This document shows, one piece after another, positions 14,081 to 19,003 of a stretch of 19,003 nt of DNA; the first letter of the stretch is position 1, and each line of letters starts with the position of its first letter. The stretch is from positions 4,170 to 23,172 of the forward strand of contig CAJOGH010000036.1 in NCBI GenBank assembly GCA_905233865.1, read 5' to 3'. Below the pieces are notes generated by a model that saw nothing but the letters and a program-made list of their open reading frames with translations, did no database searches and was not told the origin of the DNA. The translations under genes and the position numbers were made by a program. Source of the stretch: an uncultured Atopobiaceae bacterium. GTDB taxonomy: Bacteria > Actinomycetota > Coriobacteriia > Coriobacteriales > Atopobiaceae.

Positions 14081-15280
14081 ATGGAAAGAGAGTTCGATAT
14101 CAGCTGCGGGGTCGACGTGGGCAAGTGGTCGCATCACTTCACGGCGATCGACAGGCGAACGGGCGAAGTTCTGCTGGACGCGAAGATCGGGCAGGACGAG
14201 CGCGAGATCCGCGACGCCCTCGGAGAGCTTATGCGCGTCGGAAGGACCATGGTCGTGGTCGACCAACCCGGCAGCATGTCCGCCCTGCTCTTCGCAATCG
14301 CCGATGACATGGGCGTTCCTCGCGGGTTCATCACGCCCCGGGCGATGGCGCAGGCCATCGAGATGTACGGCGGAGAGGTGAAGACCGACGCGCACGACGC
14401 GTTCGTGATAGCCGAGGTGTCGGCTAGCCTGCCCCGCCTCGTCAAGCCGGTGGGCGCCAAGAGCGACGCCTGCCTGCGCCTGGCATCCCTCATGTCGTAC
14501 GACCGCGAGCTGACCGAGGAGGCGACCAGGGCTGGCAACAGACTCCACGACCTGCTGCTATCCACCTGCCCCGCGCTCGAGGCCCATCTCGCGGGCAAAC
14601 GCATACAGAGCCAGCTCTACCTCGCCGTGCTTGCGAGGTACGGCGGATGCCACGGCCTCAAGAAAGCCGGCCGCGGCAACGTCAGGCGCTGGGCAAAGGC
14701 GCGCAAGGGCATGGGGCCGGCTGCGCTGGCGAAGATAGACGAGCTGTTCGAGGCCGTCTCCCGCCAGACCGTGTCGCTGCCCGGGGTGGAGGGAACCGAA
14801 GAGCTCATCAAGCTCGAGGCATCCTACCTGCTCGCGACCCTGAAATCGCGCAAGGATGTCGCTGCAAGGAGGGACGAAGCGCTCTCCGCGATGCCAGAGG
14901 CCCAGATCCTGATGACGCTGCCCGGCTTGGGTGCCGTGACGTGCGCGACGTTCCTCTCCGAGGTCGGGGACGTCTCGAGGTTCGGCTCGGCAGCCAAGCT
15001 GGCCGCCTACGCGGGCCTCGCGCCGCGTGTCAGGCAATCGGGGACGACGGTGCATTCCGTCACCAAGCCGCGCGGCGGCAACCGCAGGCTCAAGCGGGTC
15101 CTCGTGCTGTCTGCGAGCAAGTCCATACTCTTCTGCGAAGAGTCGCGTGCGTACTACGAGAGGAAGAGGTCCGAAGGGCGCAGCTACGGATCGGCGGTCA
15201 CCGCCCTGGCGAGAAGGAGGCTGAACGTCATGTACGCGATGCTGCGTGACGGGAAGCCCTACGAAAAGAATAACGGCTAG
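14081..15280 (+). CDS. IS110-family transposase (DEDD recombinase)
   Basis: This 399-residue protein catalyses RNA-guided recombination of its element. The RuvC-like N-terminus carries GVDVGKWSHH (Asp12), VVVDQPGSM (Asp61, the DQP variant seen in many actinobacterial IS110 proteins) and KTDAHDAFVIAE (Asp103, Asp106). The C-terminal Transposase_20 domain has LPGLGAVTCATFLSEVGDVSRF and AYAGLAPRVRQSGTT, with Ser320 as the expected catalytic serine. It appears full length and intact. ATG 14081 is chosen because GGGAG lies 4 bases upstream; the open frame further upstream runs through the structured non-coding end. The long 5' and short 3' non-coding flanks place it in the IS110 group, not IS1111. 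Confidence 0.93.
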   Translation: MEREFDISCGVDVGKWSHHFTAIDRRTGEVLLDAKIGQDEREIRDALGELMRVGRTMVVVDQPGSMSALLFAIADDMGVPRGFITPRAMAQAIEMYGGEVKTDAHDAFVIAEVSASLPRLVKPVGAKSDACLRLASLMSYDRELTEEATRAGNRLHDLLLSTCPALEAHLAGKRIQSQLYLAVLARYGGCHGLKKAGRGNVRRWAKARKGMGPAALAKIDELFEAVSRQTVSLPGVEGTEELIKLEASYLLATLKSRKDVAARRDEALSAMPEAQILMTLPGLGAVTCATFLSEVGDVSRFGSAAKLAAYAGLAPRVRQSGTTVHSVTKPRGGNRRLKRVLVLSASKSILFCEESRAYYERKRSEGRSYGSAVTALARRRLNVMYAMLRDGKPYEKNNG

Positions 15281-15451
15281 CCCGATTCCACCCGATGCCA
15301 GCCGTATCCTTGCGTGCCCCATTGTAGCAGGGGCTGGCGTCAGCATGCCCATCGATGCATGCAGGATGTCGCATCGGAGGCTCGCCCGAAAACTCGCAGA
15401 AAATAGTAGGTTGACGAAAAGTTGGACCAAACGGTCCAGAAGGGAGTCCGC
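15281..15451 (+). other. IS110 right flank and IS3 leader, junction not resolved
   Basis: The 171 bases between the two transposase genes hold a GCCCC/GGGGC hairpin (15316-15320, 15330-15334) and two GCATGC palindromes 8 bp apart (15343-15348, 15357-15362) that may belong to the IS110 right end. From about 15400 the sequence becomes A-rich and looks like the IS3 leader, with TTGACG at 15411-15416 as a possible -35. A perfect palindrome, TGGACC-AAAC-GGTCCA (15423-15438), sits just before the small orfA and could be an operator or a translation-blocking hairpin. The exact IS110/IS3 junction is not visible. Confidence 0.45.
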
Positions 15452-15532
15452 ATGAAAGACGGAGAGATTCTGGCGAGAAGGGCCAGGGAGCTGCACGCTC
15501 GTGGCCTCACCCCGACGAGCTGCGCCCAATGA
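15452..15532 (+). CDS. Short IS3 orfA-like peptide (N-terminal part of an HTH)
   Basis: ATG 15452 follows AGAAGGGAG and encodes 26 residues (MKDGEILARRARELHARGLT, then PTSCAQ) before TGA 15530-15532, which overlaps the ATG of the next frame (ATGA). The next frame, at -1, begins MSRMTAWRLVNG, which looks like the recognition helix completing the same helix-turn-helix. This is the usual IS3 arrangement of two overlapping frames joined by -1 frameshifting, but the first frame is much shorter than a normal OrfA of about 90-100 residues. Either the boundary sits unusually early or a deletion split the HTH. I saw no classic A-rich slippery heptamer. Confidence 0.5.
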   Translation: MKDGEILARRARELHARGLTPTSCAQ

Positions 15533-16689
15533 GTAGAATGACTGCATGGCGCCTGGTCAACGGGAGCCACGACGGCCCTGGCACGGGGCCTCGCCAAACG
15601 AGACCCGGGAGGACGCAGATGAAACCTCCGAAGGTGGTCGGAGACGGCCCCGACTTCCCCGACGTCGACCCCGACGACAAGGACGAGATCATCCGCAGGC
15701 TGAGGCTGGAGAACGACTTGCTCAGGGGCATGCACGAAGTTTTAAAAGGACGCGCCCTTGGCTCTTTGACGAACAGGGAGAAGGCCCTGCTCATCAACTG
15801 GCTGAGGGCGAACGCGAAGTGGTCATTGAGAGAACTCACCGGTTTCTTGGGGATATCGAAGAGCTCCTATGAGTACCAGCGCAGGGCTCTCGAGGCCGGC
15901 GACAGGTACGCCTGGCTGCGGCCGCTGGTGGCCGAGGAGTTCGAGGCGGAGGGAGGGCTCCGCGGCTACCGCGTGGTCACCCACAGGCTGCGCATGCGCG
16001 AGACGCCCGTCGTGGTCTCCGAGAAGGTCGTGCGCCGGATCATGGGCGAGGACGGCCTGGTCGTGAGGCGCGGCAAGAGGAGGCGGCGCTACAACTCCTA
16101 TGCCGGAGAGCTGGGAGACAGGCCGCCCAACCTGCCCCTCCGAGAGGACGGGACCCACGACTTCCGCGCGGACTCCCCCGGCAGGAAGCTGGTCACCGAC
16201 GTGACGGAGTTCAGGCTCCCCGACGCGCCTAAGCACTACCTCGCCCCCGTCATCGACCTCTACGACGGCAAGCCCCTCGGCTGGTGCATCTCCCAGCGCC
16301 CCGACGCCGAGCTGGCCAACAGGGCGTTGCTGATGGCCTGCGATCGGCTGGAGCCGGGGAGGCCCGTCTTCTGCCACAGCGACAGCGGGTGCCACTACTT
16401 CTGGCCCGGATGGGTGGCCATCTGCGAGGAGCACGGAATCCAGCGCTCCATGTCGCGCAAGGGCCGCTCGGGCGACAACGCGGCCGCCGAGGGGTTCTTC
16501 GGCATCCTGAAGAGCGAGTTCTACTACCCGAGGGACTGGGCGGGGGTGACCTCGGAGGAGTTCGTGGCAGCGCTCGACCAGTGGATGCGCGAGTATAGCT
16601 CCAAGAGGATCAAGGCCTTCAGGGAGGAAGGCAAGGTCGTGTACGATACGATTGACGGCAGACGCCGCCGCCTCGGGCACTCGTCCTGA
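15529..16689 (+). CDS. IS3-family transposase OrfB (DDE)
   Basis: This 386-residue protein is the strand-transferring transposase of the outer element. Residues 1-12 look like the end of an HTH. Residues 50-72 (KDEIIRRLRLENDLLRGMHEVLK) are the leucine-zipper segment normally found in OrfA. An HTH_21-type segment follows (about 85-120), then the rve integrase core. The catalytic triad is Asp224 (LVTDVTEF), Asp285 (CHSDSGCHY) and Glu321 (SGDNAAAEGFFGILKSEF), with exactly 35 residues between the last two, the IS3-type DD(35)E spacing. The ATG overlaps the orfA stop, allowing coupling or frameshifting. It appears intact, so the element may be mobile if the fused product can be made despite the nested IS110. 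Confidence 0.9.
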   Translation: MSRMTAWRLVNGSHDGPGTGPRQTRPGRTQMKPPKVVGDGPDFPDVDPDDKDEIIRRLRLENDLLRGMHEVLKGRALGSLTNREKALLINWLRANAKWSLRELTGFLGISKSSYEYQRRALEAGDRYAWLRPLVAEEFEAEGGLRGYRVVTHRLRMRETPVVVSEKVVRRIMGEDGLVVRRGKRRRRYNSYAGELGDRPPNLPLREDGTHDFRADSPGRKLVTDVTEFRLPDAPKHYLAPVIDLYDGKPLGWCISQRPDAELANRALLMACDRLEPGRPVFCHSDSGCHYFWPGWVAICEEHGIQRSMSRKGRSGDNAAAEGFFGILKSEFYYPRDWAGVTSEEFVAALDQWMREYSSKRIKAFREEGKVVYDTIDGRRRRLGHSS

Positions 16690-16702
16690 GGTACAAAAAA
16701 AT

Positions 16703-16714
16703 GTCCGCACCCCC
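16703..16714 (-). repeat. Right terminal inverted repeat of the IS3 element
   Basis: GTCCGCACCCCC is the exact reverse complement of 13710-13721. It lies 13 bases after the OrfB stop and directly before AAA and the repeat array. Confidence 0.85.
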
Positions 16715-16717
16715 AAA

Positions 16718-16795
16718 TGATAATGGGGACAGGTACCATTATCAAAATGATAACGGGGACAGGTACCATTATCAAAATGATAATGGGGACAGGTA
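16718..16795. repeat. Tandem palindromic repeat array, copies 2-4
   Basis: Three units with a 30-bp period occupy 16718-16744, 16748-16774 and 16778-16795, separated by AAA. Each full unit is TGATAATGG (or TGATAACGG), GGACAGGTA, CCATTATCA, so each can fold into a 9-bp hairpin. The last unit lacks its right arm and runs into the hairpin at 16797. With the copy at 13680-13706, the uninterrupted locus would have had four units between two convergent genes. Confidence 0.9.
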
Positions 16796-16796
16796 T

Positions 16797-16825
16797 GGCG
16801 CCCGGCACGTCGCGCACCGGGCGCC
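16797..16825 (-). terminator. Hairpin at the 3' end of the condensation-like gene
   Basis: GGCGCCCGG (16797-16805) and CCGGGCGCC (16817-16825) form a perfect 9-bp stem with an 11-nt loop, 7 bases after the minus-strand stop at 16833. On the minus strand no U-tract follows; instead the sequence enters the truncated repeat unit. It may have been a terminator whose T-run was replaced by the array. Confidence 0.5.
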
Positions 16826-16832
16826 GTACGTC

Positions 16833-18143
16833 CTAGTACCCCTCGCGCCAGGCGGTCTCCGGCAGCTCAAAGCGCACCTCGGGCTTGCGCTCGACCTCCA
16901 GGCCGTGGTTCGCAAACGCCTGTGCGAACGCGTCGAAGAGCTCCGTGATGTCGTTGCAGGCAAGGCAGTCAATGCGGAACTTGCCGGCGTGGTCGATCAC
17001 GTTCATGTGGACGGTGTTGCCCGCGGGCGGCTTGCAGATGAAGCGCACGTCCACGATCTTGTCGGCATAGTCCGTCTTGCGAATCCGTCCGATGTAGTCG
17101 ATGTAGAAGGTGTCGTGGCTGACGCTTGTAAAGGTCGAGGGCTTCTTGGTCTCCTCCCAGTAGTCGGTCGCCCCTTCCATCCGCTTGGCGTACAGGCCGT
17201 TCAGCATGTTGTACGTGGCTCGCCAGATGTCGGGGTTCATCTGCGTCTTGAGGATGTTGCGCATCTGGGCGGCGCGCTGCGCGAAGGGCAGGTCGTCGAG
17301 CGGCGTGCCGGTCAGCGGCAGCGTGATGCGTGAGGAGCAGTTCTTGAACGTTTCGTCGCAGCCCAGCATGGCGCGGACTGAGATGGGCACATTGGCGACG
17401 ATGGGCGCGTCGGCGTCCGGGTGGGTCGCCGCGACCGCCTCACCAAGGAGCATGGAGATAAAGACTGACGGTGACGTCCCGCTCTCCTTCACAACGGCCA
17501 TGAGGCGCTCTGAGCTCACCTGCAGCCCCCAGTCGCGCGCGTCGTTGCCAAGGTGACGCGTCAGCTCGGGCAGGTGGTAGGCGTCCTGTTGCTTCCTCTC
17601 GGGCATCTCGAAGTCCGGGCTCACCGAGCGCTGGACGCTCGCGGGGTCAAACTCCTCCGCCTCCGTCATCGTGCCCGCGTCCGTGCGGATCCCACAGGGG
17701 TCGTAGTCCTTGCCATCGTGCATGCAGTAGTAGTGGTACAACACCGACTCCATGAACATGCTGAGGCCCTGACCGTCGCAGAAGCCGTGGTACATCGCAA
17801 AGCGCGTGACCTTGCCCTCGCAGGTGAGGTCGAGCATGTGGTAGTTGGTCTCGGGCCCGCCCACGTGGCGCAGGCCAACTCCACGGCCCACCTCCATGGG
17901 AAGCGGGTTGGAGGCGTAGTACACCGCGCCTCCCTCAATCATGAGCGTGTCAGAGAGGTAGGGCATGCGCGTGATGGTGCGGTCGAGCGCCTTTTGCAGC
18001 AGGTCGGCATCGACCTCGTTCTCGTGGGTCACCTCCACTGCGTATGCGAGGAGCTCGGTGCCTTTGGGAAAGTATACGTACGGAGTCGACGAGATCGCCA
18101 TCTCCTTCTTCTGGAACGTCGGCCTGGTCTCGCTCATGGTCAT
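16833..18143 (-). CDS. Condensation-domain/acyltransferase-like protein
   Basis: This 436-residue soluble protein belongs to the chloramphenicol-acetyltransferase fold superfamily used by NRPS condensation domains and by alcohol/wax-ester acyltransferases. The active-site motif HHxxxDG appears as YHGFCDG (His119, Asp123, Gly124), with Tyr in place of the first His but the catalytic His kept. The stretch SPSVFISMLLGEAVAATHP and PIVANVPISVRAMLGCDETFKNCSS match the second half of the fold. Length fits a stand-alone enzyme. The gene follows the adenylate-forming ligase gene on the same strand after 79 bp, so it may transfer the acyl group activated by the ligase. ATG 18143 is preceded by AAAGGGG at 4 bases; ATG 18137 is an alternative. 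Acceptor and product are unknown. Confidence 0.72.
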   Translation of the reverse strand: MTMSETRPTFQKKEMAISSTPYVYFPKGTELLAYAVEVTHENEVDADLLQKALDRTITRMPYLSDTLMIEGGAVYYASNPLPMEVGRGVGLRHVGGPETNYHMLDLTCEGKVTRFAMYHGFCDGQGLSMFMESVLYHYYCMHDGKDYDPCGIRTDAGTMTEAEEFDPASVQRSVSPDFEMPERKQQDAYHLPELTRHLGNDARDWGLQVSSERLMAVVKESGTSPSVFISMLLGEAVAATHPDADAPIVANVPISVRAMLGCDETFKNCSSRITLPLTGTPLDDLPFAQRAAQMRNILKTQMNPDIWRATYNMLNGLYAKRMEGATDYWEETKKPSTFTSVSHDTFYIDYIGRIRKTDYADKIVDVRFICKPPAGNTVHMNVIDHAGKFRIDCLACNDITELFDAFAQAFANHGLEVERKPEVRFELPETAWREGY

Positions 18144-18147
18144 CTAA

Positions 18148-18234
18148 CCCCTTTCGTTCGGAACGACACCCGTCGCTCTCTTGCACATCCTTATGCCGAC
18201 AAGAGCCAGCGCTTGCATGTCCCTACGAAAGGGA
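18148..18234 (-). promoter_or_regulatory. RBS-sequestering intergenic structure (translational coupling)
   Basis: In the minus-strand mRNA, CCCTTTCGT at the ligase stop codon (complement of 18225-18233) is perfectly complementary to ACGAAAGGG (complement of 18149-18157), which contains the ribosome-binding site of the next gene. A competing local hairpin, GTCCC/GGGAC, overlaps the first arm, and CTCTTG/CAAGAG forms a middle stem. Ribosomes finishing the ligase gene would disrupt the 9-bp pairing and free the downstream site. The pairing is seen; the coupling is inferred. Confidence 0.5.
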
Positions 18235-19003
18235 CTTGAGTATCTCGTCAAAGTCCTCCCACTTCTCGGCCGAGCCCTTGTCCTTGAGCAGGAAGCCCTT
18301 CACGTCCAGGTCCTTGTCGTAGAGGAAGTCCATGCAGTACTCGGGCCGTCCCTCGCGCCGCTCGGTGTGGTAGTTGTCGACCGAGCCCAGGATGATGCGG
18401 GCGCTCGTCGAGGTGTCTCTGCGCTTGTCGATCACGTACTCGGCTCCGTCGTCCCTAAAGGAGATGCGCAGCCACTCTGGCATGAGCGTTATGCGGACGC
18501 GTATGTCGCCCGCGCCCGAGTAGGCGTACATGATGCGCTCGATGAGCATCTCCTCTACCGCGAGGCGGATCTTGATGACCTTGCCGTGGCCGAACCCGAC
18601 GTTTGTCGCCAGGTCCTCCACGAGCGTCGTCACGGGGCCTATTGCGTAGCTGGAGTTCTTGACGGTGATCTCGAACACGGTGATGCCACCGGCGAGTTCC
18701 TCGTCCACCTCGTTCTCGAGGAGCTTTCCCAGCATGCTTGCGTACAGGGCGCGATGGTCCAGCTTGCCGTTGACGTTGAGCGGGAACGTGTCGAAGCGGA
18801 ACACGTGCGCGGGCACCTTGTAGCGCGGAAGGCGCTCGCGCAGAGCCTTCAGCACACTCCGCTGACTCAGGGAGTTTGCGGGCTCCGTGACCACGCAGGC
18901 CTCGACGCTCTCGCCAAAGATTGCGTGCGGGGCTCCCATGACCTTGGCGTCCTTGATGCCATCGATGGTCGTGAGCTCTGCCTCGATCTCGGCGGGGGAG
19001 ATG
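18223..19003 (-). CDS. Adenylate-forming ligase C-terminus fused to a degenerate RsbW/GHKL-like domain (5'-partial)
   Basis: The frame is open to the window edge; 259 complete residues are visible. The first 90 are the C-terminal lid of an AMP-binding enzyme (ISPAEIEAEL, LPRYKVPAHVFRFD, PLNVNGKLDHRALY), with the catalytic Lys of the NGK motif at about residue 80. A linker leads to a domain of about 150 residues with the order of an RsbW-like HATPase: AVEEMLIERIMYAY at the N box and FRDDGAEYV at the G1 box. The N-box Asn is replaced by Glu and the G2 glycines are missing, so ATP binding is doubtful. No phosphopantetheine-carrier motif is seen. The ligase core lies beyond the window. Such a fusion is unusual; the RsbW-like part may be a binding module. 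Confidence 0.75.
   Translation of the reverse strand, partial: ISPAEIEAELTTIDGIKDAKVMGAPHAIFGESVEACVVTEPANSLSQRSVLKALRERLPRYKVPAHVFRFDTFPLNVNGKLDHRALYASMLGKLLENEVDEELAGGITVFEITVKNSSYAIGPVTTLVEDLATNVGFGHGKVIKIRLAVEEMLIERIMYAYSGAGDIRVRITLMPEWLRISFRDDGAEYVIDKRRDTSTSARIILGSVDNYHTERREGRPEYCMDFLYDKDLDVKGFLLKDKGSAEKWEDFDEILKSLS

Larger units (their letters stand above)
13710..16714. mobile_element. IS3-family insertion element carrying a nested IS110-family element
   Basis: The outer element is bounded by 12-bp perfect terminal inverted repeats, GGGGGTGCGGAC (13710-13721) and GTCCGCACCCCC (16703-16714). AAA flanks both ends (13707-13709, 16715-16717), which suits a 3-bp target duplication of IS3-family elements, although AAA is also the normal spacer of the repeat array. 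The right part encodes an IS3 DDE transposase. The left part encodes an IS110-family transposase that has no place in an IS3, so the IS110 is best read as a later insertion near the IS3 left end. The total of 3005 bp fits an IS3 of about 1.3-1.5 kb plus an IS110 of about 1.5-1.7 kb. The terminal 5'-GGGGG instead of the usual TG is unusual for IS3. Confidence 0.75.

Noticed and set aside
13680..16795. CRISPR array
   Set aside because: The repeats have 30-bp period with only AAA between them; there are no variable spacers and no cas genes.

Overview
The window is high-GC DNA with actinobacterial codon use. Its gene set is a PilMNO-type pilus cluster, queuosine salvage genes, RsbU/SpoIIE phosphatases, an LPXTG surface protein and an actinobacterial-type IS110. 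This fits an anaerobic gut- or oral-type member of the Coriobacteriia (Olsenella/Atopobium-like). The assignment is inferred from gene style only; there is no rRNA or other marker gene here.

Region 1 (1-2711) is the end of a type IV pilus operon: the C-terminus of a prepilin peptidase, then pilM, pilN and pilO, tightly packed. A tRNA-Leu(GAG) with its own promoter and a strong terminator follows. Region 2 (2970-5909) holds two convergent signalling genes: a PAS/GAF/PP2C (SpoIIE-type) phosphatase, and a fusion of a STAS anti-anti-sigma domain with an RsbW-like kinase domain. Together they could form a partner-switching module. Region 3 (6137-8074) contains tRNA-Cys(GCA) and tRNA-Gly(GCC) on the minus strand, then queF and a YhhQ-family queuosine-precursor transporter on the plus strand, then tRNA-Val(GAC). 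The transporter leader has two tandem hairpins and an A-rich tail resembling a preQ1 riboswitch.

Region 4 (8075-9544) is accessory. A 304-base AT-rich stretch carries an 11-bp direct repeat beside a -10-like box. Next comes a 64-aa Nif11-type RiPP precursor with a VTGG cleavage site and a 19-residue core. After a 12-bp hairpin there is a 286-aa, cysteine-rich protein that looks like a divergent U32-peptidase-type TIM barrel (Fe-S). No standard RiPP-modifying enzyme is visible, so this pair is the best candidate for an undescribed system. Region 5 (9877-13676) is an LPKTG cell-wall-anchored beta-helix protein followed 50 bp later by a membrane-bound SpoIIE phosphatase.

Region 6 (13677-16795) is a 30-bp-period palindromic repeat array. 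It is split by an IS3-family element with 12-bp terminal inverted repeats and an apparent AAA target duplication. An IS110-family element appears to be nested inside the IS3, and its long structured 5' non-coding end is a candidate bridge RNA. Region 7 (16833-19003, minus strand) encodes the C-terminal part of an adenylate-forming ligase fused to a degenerate GHKL/RsbW-like domain, then a condensation/acyltransferase-like protein. The ribosome-binding site of the second gene can pair with the end of the first. Without the insertion, the membrane SpoIIE gene and this pair would be convergent neighbours, so the two may belong to one acyl-transfer and partner-switching system.
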